64,000 bases of DNA, from positions 358,501 to 422,500 of the forward strand of contig JACVVK020000384.1 in the NCBI GenBank assembly GCA_018292915.2. The letters are read 5' to 3'. The stretch is from Batillaria attramentaria. Taxonomy: Eukaryota; Mollusca; Gastropoda; Batillariidae. The notes under the pieces were generated by a model. That model did no database searches. It was not told the origin of the DNA and saw only the letters and a program-made list of their open reading frames with translations. The number at the start of each line of letters is the position of its first letter. The first letter of the stretch is position 1. Below, one piece after another: positions 10,244 through 21,109 of this stretch. Position numbers and translations under genes: made by a program.

Positions 10244-12487
10244 CTAATACACAATCTCAAACTCCTCATCAATCGGTAACACGCCCACTGTCGACATGTC
10301 GCCCGTCATCCCAGTACTGCTCATGTCGGTCGTTGTTGTGCTCATGGTGGTGGTGGTCGGTGGTGTGGTCGTGGTTGCTGTTGTAATGTTAAAAGTAACA
10401 ACGGTTTGATATTGCGAAATGCAGTATGTGTAGGGAGGTGATGACAGTTGACACAGACACTAATGACAAAAAAAAAATATGACGCTTGTTTTACTTTTAA
10501 CCCGCATCAAGTAGTATGTGTAGGGAACTGCTGACAACAAGTGTACGATAGTGTACTACAAGTGTACGATAGTGTACTACAAGTGTACGGTAGTGAAGTC
10601 TGTACTCCAGTACTTGTACTACAAGTGTACGATAGTGTACTACAAGTGTACGATAGTGTACTACAAGTGTACGAGAGTGAAGTCTGTACTCCAGTACTTG
10701 TACTACAAGTGTATGATAGTGTACTACAAGTGTACGAGAGTGAAGTCTGTACTCCAGTACTTGTACTACAAGTGTACGATAGTGTACTACAAGTGTACGA
10801 TAGTGTACTACAAGTGTACGGTAGTGAAGTCTGTACTCCAGTACTTGTACTACAAATGTATGATAGTGTACTACAAGTGTACGAGAGTGAAGTCTGTAAT
10901 CCAGTACTTGTACTACAAGTGTACGATAGTGTACTACAAGTGTACGATAGTGTACTACAAGTGTACGGTAGTGAAGTCTGTACTCCAGTACTTGTACTAC
11001 AAGTGTACGACAGTGTACTACGAGTGTACGGTAGTGTACTACGAGTGTACGGTAGTGACGTTTGTACTCCAGTACTTGTACTGCAAATGTACGATTGTGT
11101 ACTACAAGTGTACGGTAGTGATGTGTGTACTCCAGTACTTGTATTACTAGTGTAGGATAGTGTACTGCAAGTGTACGATAGTGTACTACAAGTGTACTAT
11201 AGTGTACTACAAGTGTACTACGAGTGTACTGCAGTGAAGTCTGTACTCCAGTACTTGTACTACAAGTGTACGACAGTGTACTACGAGTGTACGGTAGTGT
11301 ACTACAAGTGTACGATAGTGTACTACGAGTGTACGGTAGTGACGTTTGTACTCCAGTACTTGTACTGCAAATGTACGATTGTGTACTACAAGTGTACGGT
11401 AGTGATGTGTGTACTCCAGTACTTGTATTACTAGTGTAGGATAGTGTACTGCAAGTGTACGATAGTGTACTACAAGTGTACTATAGTGTACTACAAGTGT
11501 ACTACGAGTGTACTGCAGTGAAGTCTGTACTCCAGTACTTGTACTACAAGTGTACGATAGTGTACTACAAGTGTACGATAGTGTACTACGAGTGTACGGT
11601 AGTGACGTCTGTACTCCAGTACTTGTACTACAAGTGTGTGATAGTGTACTACAAGTGTACGGTAGTGACGTGTGTACTCCAGTACTTGTACTGCAAGTGT
11701 ACGAAAGTCTACTGCAAGTGTACTACAAGTGTTCGGTGTGAAGTCTGTACTCTAGTACTTGTACTACAAGTGTACAATAGTGTACTACAAGTGTAAGGTA
11801 GTGAAGTCTGTACTCCAGTACTTGTACTACAAGTGTACGGTAGTGTACTACAAGTGCACGGTAGTGAAGTCTGTGCTACAGTACTTGACATTGTGGTGCT
11901 GGTGCTGGCAGGAGTAGTCGTTGTGGTCGTGGCAGGGGTGGTGGTTGTCGTCGTCGTTGTTGTAGTTTCTGGAATGTATTTAAAGTGAGTGAATAGATAT
12001 GAAATCAGACAAGACAACTTCACAAGCTTTACCTGATGATGCGATGTGTCAGTTCGCACGATACAATGGTTTTAACTAAACTAAACTAAAGTGAACAGAA
12101 CTGAGCTAAACTAAACTAAACTAAACTAAAGTGAACAGAACTGAGCTGAACTAAACTAAACTAAACTAAACTAAACTAAACTAAACTAAACTGAGCGGAG
12201 CGGAGCGGAGCGGAGCGGAGCTGAGCTAAACTGAACTGAACTGAGCTGAACTGAACTGAACTGAACTGAACTGAACTGAACTGACTGACCTTGTGTTGTG
12301 TGCATGAAGCAAAGTATAGCAGCGTTCAGCGTGAGATGAAGAATGTAGAGTATGTCATGTAAACAGTGTTGGTGTTGACCATTGATACGCTTACTTTTCT
12401 TGTTGTTCTTTTTCTTGCAGATCTGGTTGAGGTGGTCGGCCAGGGGACAGCCAGTAGTACAACGGTCAGCATACACAATCTCATACC

Positions 12488-12542
<55 letters not shown>

Positions 12543-13594
12543 TATTTAACAGCTTTGTGTGTAGTGTCTCACCAAATAAGCAGGTTGTTATAAAGGTCCA
12601 AACCTTTTGTTTCTCAACCAAACAACATGAGCGCAGAGAGAGAGAGAGACGTGCCAGAACCTTGCTGAACACTTCACATTGTGTGTCATGCGGAGACGGT
12701 TTTTAATTTCAAAGACGTCAAATTCATAAAATATGGAAAATAAAATATTTCAACGTCACGCATGGCTGCACAACGAGAGAAGCTTATTTAAACTGCCAAA
12801 CTCTCGTAACAATCTGGATCCGTCTTCACATGACAGGTCCACGTATACGAAAGGGAAAAGATTCTAGAATTGTACAAGTCTTACAAGCGTGTACAAGTCT
12901 TGACTACGGAGGGGAGGCATTGTTTCTGGGCTAGCTACATTGTACAGATTGCTACTACAAAGACAAGATCAGTGGGTGGAGTTGAGGTTACCGGTGTCCG
13001 TTACATTAAGTGGATGACCGTCTTGTTACCGGTGTCTGTTACAAGAAGTGCGTTGGATTCCCAATGCTCGGGTCGTGAGTTCGAATCCCGGCTGGGGCCA
13101 CATATTTGTGCTAGCCTTTTTCTCGTTGCCCCGTCTTTGATATCACCCATACTTGTGGAAAAGGACGTTAAACTCCCAAACACCCACCCACCCCTGTTAC
13201 AAGACGATCGTGTGGTTACCGGTGTCGGTTACAGGAAGTGGACGACCGCGTGGTTACCGATGTCCGTTACAGTAACTGGACGACCGTGTGGTTACCGGTG
13301 TCGGTTACAGGAAGTGGATGACCGTGTGGTTACCGGTGTCCGTTAAAGTAACTGGATGACCGCGTGGTTACCGATGTCCGTTACAGTAACTGGATGACCG
13401 CGTGGTTACCGGTGTCCGTTACAGGAAGTGGATGACCGTGTGGTTACCGGTGTCTGTTACAGGAAGTGGATGATCATGTGGTTACCTGTGTCTGTTACAG
13501 TAGGCCCACACGTGACTACGGACACGGGAGGGATAAACCAATCCATACTTCTGACACACGTAACGCAGGTGATACTTGACTCCGTCTGGAACTC
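10244..13594 (-). CDS. Small secreted Cys-containing protein with Thr-rich tail, copy B (partial, first exon not found)
   Basis: Paralogue of the gene at 525-5541. Exon 2 is 13486-13594 (gtgagtgcag acceptor; HLRYVCQKYGLVYPSRV; ends CACAG|gtaacc). Exon 3 is 12395-12486 (RCTTGCPLADHLNQICKK; ends AAAA|gtaagc). Two alternative Thr-rich fourth exons follow, both phase-compatible. One starts at 11968 (cattccag acceptor) and runs into a minisatellite. The other, at 10244-10377 (attacaacag acceptor), encodes TTTTPPTTTTM, MSSTGMTGDMS and a terminal PIDEEFEIVY before TAG. The phases of exons 2, 3 and 4 agree exactly with each other and with copy A. Substitutions relative to copy A are conservative (Ile/Val, Lys/Arg), which supports past coding function. 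The signal-peptide exon should lie upstream of 13594 but I could not locate it. Function unknown. Confidence 0.6.
10541..11880. repeat. Minisatellite with higher-order structure
   Basis: About 1.3 kb of 18-20-bp units (TACAAGTGTACGATAGTGTA) alternating with AAGTCTGTACTCCAG and TACTTGTAC blocks. A segment of roughly 260 bp at about 11009 is repeated at about 11270. Units are partly self-complementary (ACTTGTACTACAAGT). Two forward frames stay open for about 200 codons only because the unit lacks stops. It lies between the two alternative Thr-rich exons of secreted gene B. Confidence 0.9.
12066..12290. repeat. Pentanucleotide array (CTAAA / CTGAA / CGGAG)
   Basis: Runs of ACTAA, then GAGCG, then ACTGA pentamers, in the intron between exon 3 and exon 4 of secreted gene B. 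Confidence 0.9.
12490..12539. repeat. (CA)n microsatellite abutting exon 3 of gene B
   Basis: About 25 CA units, i.e. sense-strand (TG)n ending three to four bases before the 3' splice site of exon 3. Confidence 0.95.
13047..13193 (+). mobile_element. SINE family 1, 5'-truncated, with target-site duplication
   Basis: It starts inside the tRNA head at GCGTTGGA, keeps the B box (GAGTTCGAATCCCGG) and the full body and tail. It is flanked by CTGTTACAAGA at 13036-13046 and 13194-13204, an 11-bp target-site duplication. It inserted into the splice-donor-derived minisatellite of secreted gene B. Confidence 0.85.
13205..13510. repeat. About 35-bp minisatellite derived from an exon-intron boundary
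   Basis: Around eight units (one or two more before the SINE at 13047) matching GGTTACCGGTGTCCGTTACA followed by GGAAGTGGATGACCG. In sense orientation each unit resembles the end of exon 2 of secreted gene B plus its donor (TGTAACAGACACAG|GTAACC). The unit next to the exon is the functional boundary itself. Confidence 0.8.
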
Positions 13595-13604
13595 CTGCAC
13601 TCAC

Positions 13605-13675
<71 letters not shown>

Positions 13676-13690
13676 GCACGCACGCACGCA
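13605..13690. repeat. (CA)n microsatellite abutting exon 2 of gene B
   Basis: CA tract followed by (CGCA)n. On the sense strand (TG)n ends about ten bases before the exon 2 acceptor. Confidence 0.95.
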
Positions 13691-13819
13691 TACACACTTC
13701 AATGGCATGCAATACAAGACGGTCCTGCCATGCAGGCGGCCCACGTGATTCGGACTGGATTCAGTCAAGGGCGTGCTAGACGCGGCACAATATGGCCGTG
13801 CCACTGACGATTCTACCTT

Positions 13820-13870
13820 GGGGAGCCGGGGGAGCCGAATGGTAGAGCGTTGGACTCCCAGTGCTCGGGT
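13820..13870 (+). mobile_element. SINE family 1 head fragment
   Basis: Only the tRNA-like 5' part (GGGGAGCCGGGGGAGCCGAA to CCAGTGCTCGGG). It is cut off before the B box at the start of the coding-like segment. Confidence 0.75.
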
Positions 13871-13873
13871 ATA

Positions 13874-14260
13874 GAGCGGGTCCTCGTCTCCGGCAAGGAG
13901 GCCAACATCTCTGACGCACCTCTTCTGAACGCGCCCGGGGCACACAGCTCTCTGCGCAGCGAGATATACCGCCCTTCCGCGGACTCTCCTGCGTTCAACG
14001 GACGTGCGATCACGGGAGGGGGAGGAGCTGAGAAGGACGAGGGCGGGCACGTGAGGACGTCAAGCGGGAACTACATCCTCAAGGCTCGCCCAGCTTACAG
14101 CACGTGGCACTCCCAGTCCAACCACGGAGGTGGAGGGGTGTCTCATTCAACTCCCCGCCGGTCCGTCATGACGCCTGCTGACTTCATCACTGTGTACGGC
14201 CAGTCAGCGCGCCAGCTCTATGAGGATGAGGACAACAACCCCGGCTTCTATCTCCCCTAA
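13874..14260 (+). pseudogene. Coding-like terminal segment, unidentified
   Basis: About 128 codons ending in TAA with strong G/C preference at third positions and a protein-like composition. It includes SGKEANISDAPLLNAPGAHS, EIYRPSADSPAFNGRAI, a Gly-rich stretch, TPADFITVYGQSARQLY and a terminal EDEDNNPGFYLP. A possible acceptor (gggtatag) precedes it, but no upstream plus-strand exon is visible. A SINE head lies directly upstream and an inverted SINE fragment starts about 100 bp downstream. It could be the last exon of a gene, a captured exon or a processed copy. The look is of an intracellular C-terminal tail, but I do not recognise the protein. Confidence 0.4.
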
Positions 14261-14357
14261 ACAGTCAAAAGTTCAGTCCGATGAATCACGTGCTCTCTGT
14301 AGTGCATCGCGCGGGTTATAGGGACAGCACGTAATCTCCTCAAGCTTGAGGAGAGTA

Positions 14358-14460
14358 GGTGGGTGGGTGTTTGGGAGTCTAACCTCCTTTTCCACCACGT
14401 ATGGGTGATATCACAGACGGGGCAACGAGGAAAAAGGCCAGTACAAATATCTGGTCCCAG
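14358..14460 (-). mobile_element. SINE family 1 body and tail fragment
   Basis: Reverse orientation: GGTGGGTGGGTGTTTGGGAG, then the GGTGATATCACAGACGGGGC body, ending at CTGGTCCCAG. The tRNA head is missing. Confidence 0.8.
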
Positions 14461-15390
14461 TCTCAGGCTTGAGGTTGTTCGGGCTGAAGCGAAACTTGCA
14501 AAGGGGTACGTGTGAGGACTTCGCATAGGTCGACGTCGGCTGTTCAAGAGGACGAAAGCATGAAGATGTGTGCATGAGAACCTTTTCCGTGCCGTCACTG
14601 CTACGATATTGGCCTGAAACTCACGACTACCGCATCGGCTGGGACAGGAGCCTCATGTGCGCGCTGTACTGCAAAAACCGTCATCTGGGCCCCTTTCTGA
14701 GGTTGATCAGATGTTTCGTAAGACTGCCTTCTAATCTTTACCGCTCTCGCTGTGTAAACTATCTGAGGCGGATCCTGTCTCGCGTGAATTAGGCGAGCCC
14801 TTCTCGACGGCCAGGTGTACGGAAAGGCGTGCGGGCAAGGACCGTGCGGAACTCAGGCCCGCACTTTGGGAGGCAATCAGATCAGTATCCACTGATTGTC
14901 TTCTTTTGCGTGTTCCTGAAATATGGAACGTGGTTGGTACTCTGTCTCTTGTGATACAGTGCTTCTGGTGGACAGACGTAAGCTGTCGAGTACCAGAACG
15001 GAAATTCTGCAAGGACGATGCCACTTTCCACAGTTTGAAACAGCAGAGATATGTGTTATTTATCTCTGGAAAATGTGTTCTCAAAGGCAGTCATGTTACT
15101 ACCTGAGCTCTTCCCGACTTTCAGCTTGTCATTCAATGATTGCCCCCCCCCCCCCCCCCCCCCAAATTTCTGTGACTGTTTCGCGGAGAATAATTTTGTT
15201 GTAAGTAACACTAAGAGCTGCTAGGTATGGGTAGTTTAAATGAATATGATGGAATCTGTTTGGGACAGCGTTTGCTTGTTGTGAATCATGATTTAAAACA
15301 ACAACAACAACAACAAACACCCACAAAGGCTGTACCCTCATCTGCATGCTCATCCATGTCAGTTTCAATGTGATGAAATTTATATATGAA

Positions 15391-15426
<36 letters not shown>

Positions 15427-15729
15427 TTAACTGACTGACTTGACCTCTATATATATACATTTCATACATCAGCACTTTATTCACGCATTTACTGCTTTAT
15501 TATCAATGACTTCCAATTTTGCAGGCACACATCTCAACAGCACAAAGAACTCACCATCTCACAATTTGCACACTATCTCACCACACATAAATTTACAAGT
15601 TTACAGTACTAGTCCACTGTTGAGTCACTTCTTTCAGTTTGTGTCCCTACAAAACAGACTTCTGTATACATACATGTATACAAAACATCAAAAGAAATGC
15701 TAAAATTCTCTCTCACAAGCAAACGCACC

Positions 15730-15760
<31 letters not shown>

Positions 15761-16115
15761 ACACACACCCACACAAACACACGCACACACAGACGGATCT
15801 AATCACTTCTGTCTGAAACAAAGCATGTAAGACCAAAGAGAAAATCGGTAAATACATGTTACAAGCACTCAACCTAACTCACTAGGTACCAGTAGAGTGC
15901 AAGGAACAGGAGAACCGCGAACAATTATTGTCCGTGCACAGTACTACACTGCAACACTGTACAATTCAACGTCTTGACGTCTTGGGCTTCAGGGAGCGAG
16001 AAAAACAGCATATATATATATATGAAGGTCGCACATGTACGTAAACATTCTGATTTTAATCTTAACATCTCAGAGCTGCTCAGTCATACACCGCGCATGA
16101 CATGACTACAGAAGA
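14461..16115. other. No gene seen; short simple repeats
   Basis: Holds a C22 run at about 15144, (CA)n at 15398-15423, and a C-rich plus CA stretch at 15726-15785. Open frames here lack splice context or domains. Confidence 0.4.
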
Positions 16116-16247
16116 GGGTGGGGGGGGGGAGGGTAAGGTCTTTTTCCACCAGTAAAGGGTGATGTCAAAGACGGGGGCAACGAGAAAAAGGCAAAAAAAA
16201 AAAAAAAAAAAAAAATTGGCCCCAGCCGGGATTCGAAACATGTACTG
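16116..16247 (-). mobile_element. SINE family 1, truncated, with internal A tract
   Basis: Body (GGTGATGTCAAAGACGGGGG, CAACGAGAAAAAGGC) followed by a long A run, then TTGGCCCCAGCCGGGATTCG. The tRNA head beyond the B box is missing. Confidence 0.7.
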
Positions 16248-16564
16248 AAGAGAAGCTGCCTCCGAGAACAAGAGATAACACAGGACCTACTCAAACTCGG
16301 TCTGCACATGCACTGCAATTGTTCATTCTTATGTAAATCATGATTTTCATATCATTTTCTAACATGCACACCAATGGAACAGACTCTAAAGCATTAAAAA
16401 ATTCACAGGCTTCACTCTTTGTAAGTACTGATCTCATTTAATCGTGAACTCGGCATGTGCTAATTGGACATACACCTTGAGCATGCTTGAATTAATTCAA
16501 CTCCTAAATTCTCTTCAAAAACAAATAAAACAACAACAACAACCACCCAAAAAATCATGTAAAA

Positions 16565-18041
16565 TCATGCAGCTGCCATTACAGAAGCTGTGATTTTCTG
16601 TGGACTGATATATCTTTCAATTTCATAATCTTGCATAGAACTGGCACGCAAAAGATTATCCAAGTGCTGCAGTTCAATTTCTAAAGAGACACTTTCCTTT
16701 CCACCATCTTGATGGTAAAATGCTGCAATCTATCTTTTTCCGCAAGATGTTATTTGTATAATGCACAAGCCTGAGGATCACTTTAATAACTGCATGTGAG
16801 AATATACGTACATGGACCTGTTGACAACTGCTGTAGTCTGTACTTTCATTTTATTTTACTTGCTAGATGCTGAGCACAAATTTCTTTTTTCTCACAAACT
16901 TACAAAAACTTTTTTTGTTTTTTTTAAGATTTACATACTGATCTTGTAAGCTAGCTCACTCACCAACAGACGAACAATGGATAGCATTTTCCACATCCCC
17001 GACTATTGAGCCAAGATCTAGAGCAAGATGTTTAAACTGAGTAGCTGTACACTGTTTACAAGAAAAAACAATTATCAACGAAAACAGCACATTCATGCTT
17101 CAGGCAGCCATCGATGAAATTCTTTCTTTTGTTTAAAGGAAACCCTGTTACATGCTCAAGACTTTCATCCCCATATCTCTCTCTCTCCAACTACGGTAAT
17201 ACAAATTTTTGTTCAACAATTTCCCCCCCCAAGCAACCAAAGGAATCAAACTTTGAGTGTGTCCATCAGTGGCAAGAGGGAGTAATAGTATAATACAGTC
17301 TCCAAACTCTGGTACACGTAGACATTTCTCAACAAAGTCACCACAAGTTCGGAGAGGGGCAAAAACATGTACAGGTATACCGCAGTTACAGAAATCTGCG
17401 AAAAGTCAAGTGCGTGAATCAGCTGCTTTATCAGGTAACTTACTCACATCTTTTACCGCCACACAGTCGCACACCTCTGTGTCCCAGCTTGCCACCTCCC
17501 TCAAAACTAAAGCACTTATCCACACTGCTGTGAAGTAGCATCTCCTACTGCTTCGCATCTGATCAATACCAGACCTACGAACACACACACTGTATGAGGA
17601 TTTGTGTGTGTGTGTGTATCCTTGCTGTTTATGCGTTTGGCAGTTTTTCACCTGCGACAAGTCTGCTGTGCTATTCATGTGCATAGCGAACAGGAACATC
17701 GGCTCGTATCATCACTGCAGCGCACAGACGCTGGCCTCGTAAGAGTTCTCTGTTCAGCAGGGGCATGTTCCTTGCTGTTTGCAAGACCAACTGTCTAAAT
17801 CATAGCACACACATGAAAACTGCTCCTTCAGAAAGCTGTATCAGGAATATATCCCACGAACACTCAGCTGCCTATCGCACCAAGCAAGACTGCCATCATC
17901 AAACACAAAATGATGACATGGCAAGTACGTACTGTCAATCCACATCAACTCAATGTCCCCGTCCAAAAACTGTGAAGTTGCTAAAAGTTGGGAGTTTCTT
18001 AACCCTGGTCTTGCTGAATTGCCTTTCGCTGTAAAAGCCAT
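16565..18041 (-). CDS. Small unidentified gene downstream of INTS3 (three solid exons plus candidate first exon)
   Basis: Three exons join in phase on the minus strand. Exon 17448-17574 (ttcgtag acceptor; YFTAVWISALVLREVASW; ends AAAGAT|gtgagt). Exon 16964-17051 (tgtaaacag acceptor; FKHLALDLGSIVGDVENAI; ends GTTG|gtgagt). Exon 16565-16722 (gattgcag acceptor; SLEIELQHLDNLLRASSMQ, YISPQKITASVMAAA, stop TGA). The last two exons are 88 and 158 nt and close the frame exactly. A candidate first exon at 17929-18041 (ATG; MAFTAKGNSARPGLRNSQLL; IELMWIDS) has a phase-2 donor fitting exon 17448-17574, giving about 161 aa. A stronger nearby donor would be out of phase, so an extra exon may exist. The C-terminal exon looks helical with heptad-like leucines. 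I do not recognise the family. It is tail-to-head with INTS3, about 1.9 kb away. Confidence 0.5.
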
Positions 18042-18199
18042 AGAGGTAGTCTGGAATATTCCAGACTCGGCACCACCAGGGTGTACTCTGTGAAGGCCTC
18101 TTGAAGGTCTATGCAGAACAAATTTTTTTATGCAAGCAATGCATTTATGTCACTATTCTCCAAGAAGCACTCTTAATCCGGTGTTTCAAACTCTTGCAA

Positions 18200-18500
18200 A
18201 CCCCTCCTGCTTTCATGTCTATATGTGACAGCCCAGTACAGTTCTCAGACACAGTCTGCGACCTTGCAGTCTTCACTGACAAGGATTTGCAAATGAACTT
18301 ATGAAGGCTCTTGTCAACCACATCTGCTGAACCTCACACCTTGAACTGAGATGTGTAAGCTCTATCCATCACTGTCTCACCACTGGGAGTGAGGCCACTA
18401 CAAAACTTCTTGTCTCTCTGGTCCTGTCACGCCTTGAATACTGTAGTTCTTTACTAGCTGGTATTCCTACTTCCCTTCTCCAGAAGTTACAAAGAGATCA
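18200..18500 (+). mobile_element. LINE reverse-transcriptase C-terminal fragment
   Basis: Encodes pieces typical of the thumb region of jockey/CR1-like RTs: DSPVQFSDTVCDLAVFTDKD, then TKLLVSLVLSRLEYCSSLLA and GIPTSLLQKLQRDQN. The frame is disrupted between the pieces. Compare HLDYC..SVLAGLPAEQIARLQRVQN in the 6.8-kb element. Confidence 0.65.
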
Positions 18501-19750
18501 GAATGACTATTATTTTCCTTCATCTCTCACTACTTTGCATGTTTCCTTGCTCCTATCTTGAAAAAGCACAGACCTGTCTTCTGCTCAACTCCATGCAGTC
18601 AAAACTGTCAGCGAGAGCCACGCAGTACGTGAAGAACCTGAAGAGTGGTGTCAACACCAACGGCTGCATGATTATTTGCTTCGTCTCCCACAACCCCTTC
18701 ACGTGCATGCTTGTGTGTTTTTTTCTCCAGCAGCGCAGTCCTGTCGTCCAACTCAACTCGATGCAGTCACAACTGTCTGACAGCCACATAAGACCTGAAG
18801 AACTAGAAGTATATTGTCGATGGCTGCACAATTATTTCCTTTATCTCCAAGCTCTCCTACAGGCATGTTTTAGTTTTTAATATAGATCTCCAACAGCACA
18901 ATCCTGTCTTCAACTCGAGGCAGTCATAACTATCGAAGCGAGTCAAGCACTGCCCAAAGATCCAGGGCTGTAATGTCAATGACTTACATGATTATTTGCT
19001 TCATCTTCCACTCCTCTTTTACATGCATGCATTTTCTCTCTCCCTCTCTCTGTCTCTCTCTCTCTTCCATGCAACAGAATGCAGTCAAGACCATCTGAGA
19101 GGGTCATGTATGACCGGAACAAATCAAAGTGATTATTTGCTTCATCTCCCATGCTCTTTCACAGGCAAGTTGTTTGGGGTTTGGGGTTTTTTGGGTTTTT
19201 TTTTTTTCTCAATCAGCTCAGCACAATCCTGTCTTCCACTCAACTAAATGCAGTCAAAACCATCAGAGAAAGCCATGCATGACCTGACGAACCAGAAGTT
19301 CATTGCTGATGACTGCATGAGCATTTCCGTCGTCTCCATGCACTTGTTTACACTGCGTGTTCGTTCGTTTTATCTCCAACAGCACAATCCCGTCTTTCAC
19401 TCAAATCTATTTAACTATCCCAAACGGCCACCTACCACCCAAAGAACAAGAAGTGTGCTGTCAACGGCTGCATGGTTATTTCTGTATCCCCAAGCACTCC
19501 TTTCATGTTTGCTTCGTCTTCAACAGCACAGTCCCATCATCAACTCAACTCAAAGCAAACTATCCGAAACAGCCACCTACGATCCAAACAACCAGTAGTG
19601 TGCTGTCAACGGCAGCATGGTTATTTCTTTATCCCCACGCACTCCTGTTTGCTTCATCTTCAACAGCACAATCCTGTCTTCCACTCAACTCAATGTGGTC
19701 AAATCCATCTGAGAAGAACCACATATGACCCGCAGAACCGGAAGTGTAGT
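18500..19750. repeat. Degenerate tandem array of about 155-bp units
   Basis: About eight units, each containing a variant of CTCAACTCGATGCAGTCA, then AGCCACATAAGACCTGAAGA, then GGCTGCATGATTATTTGCTT and CTCCAACAGCACAATCCTGT. Landmarks recur at about 18663, 18823, 18985, 19127, 19310, 19466 and 19612. It directly follows the LINE fragment, between the small gene and INTS3. Confidence 0.75.
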
Positions 19751-19916
19751 GTCGTCAGCTGCTTTCAACACACAGGCATACGATTCACAACTTGTCATAC
19801 ACCACACATTCATCCTGTGTGCAGCGTTGCGCAGGAACTGGCGGCAGTGATGAGATCAGTGTATTGTGGCATCGGTATCCAGTTGCTTATTTGTAACAAG
19901 TGTCTCAAAAGAATGA

Positions 19917-21048
19917 TCAATCACTGTCATCGTCTATAGCGGGCTGCGAAGTTTTCTTCTTTTTCTTTGGTGGATTCTTCATGCTTTCATCCTGAAATGG
20001 AGGAAGACCGAAATTCAATTCAATCCAAATTCAATCCACTTCATTAGCCTTAGGCCATAATGGAAAATTCCTTGTGTGTCAAACAGCGAGGAGACAAAAG
20101 TATGGGACAAATGGGTGGGTGTGACCGGGGCAACTTGCCCCGACATTTTGGAAATGTCACCGAAAACTCAAAAGGGATGGAGATCGGCACCAACTACACA
20201 AAAGCCAACTGTGACCAGCTGGCCACAGTGTAAGGGTCTTGTTAGCGTTACTACTAAACCTGTCAAAACTTTGACATTTTTGGTTTGTATGGTTTCTGAG
20301 AAAAAGATGGTGTGTAACCAAACCCCACAAAAGTTCTGACATGTTTACAGGGACCTTGACATCAAGTCAAGTCACTCAAAGAAACTCAAACCTACAGAAA
20401 AGTCGCTCAATGACTGGGCACTACCATCATGCCAACTTTGCTCTGGTTCTGGAGAAAATGCAAATGTTAACATTAACCACTACAGACAGACAATTAGATG
20501 GACATACGTACAGAGAATGGAGAAACACTGCACAGACTTGGGACACAAAAGACAGAAAGACGGACACAACATGAACGGCAGGATCATACCTCACTACTGT
20601 CAGAGCTGCTCCCACTGTCTTCCGGCACTGGTCGTTTGGTCTTGGACATTTTCGGGCTGGAGTTGGCCGTTCGGCGACCGCGCAACACGCGCGTGGTCTT
20701 GATGTCTTCAATATCTTCGGCAAGCGCTAGGAGGTCACTAAACCTGAGAACGCGACAGACAGATGACAATGTCACAAGCAGTAACAAACCATGTCTGTCT
20801 TGTCATTTCAGTCTTAAGCCATTTAATCGGTGCTGGGGGTGAAGGTGTCAACTGGCTATTCAGCTCTACCATTTACAGTATTATAGTAAAAGTGATGCTA
20901 CAAGAAACACAGTTCTTTCTTGTTCACAAGCCCTTTAGCATGGACTATTTCAAGCATACACGCACACTCTCACAAGTGCAACTGTTTCAAAAGTTGTCTT
21001 CTGCCTGTTATTGAGTGGTAATCTTAAAACTGGCACCTTCAAGCAATA

Positions 21049-21109
<61 letters not shown>

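Noticed and set aside
10541..11155. Two overlapping frames of about 200 codons
   Set aside because: Stop-free minisatellite with no codon bias other than the repeat.
13813..14013. Minus-strand frame over the coding-like segment
   Set aside because: Shadow of the better plus-strand frame and partly SINE.
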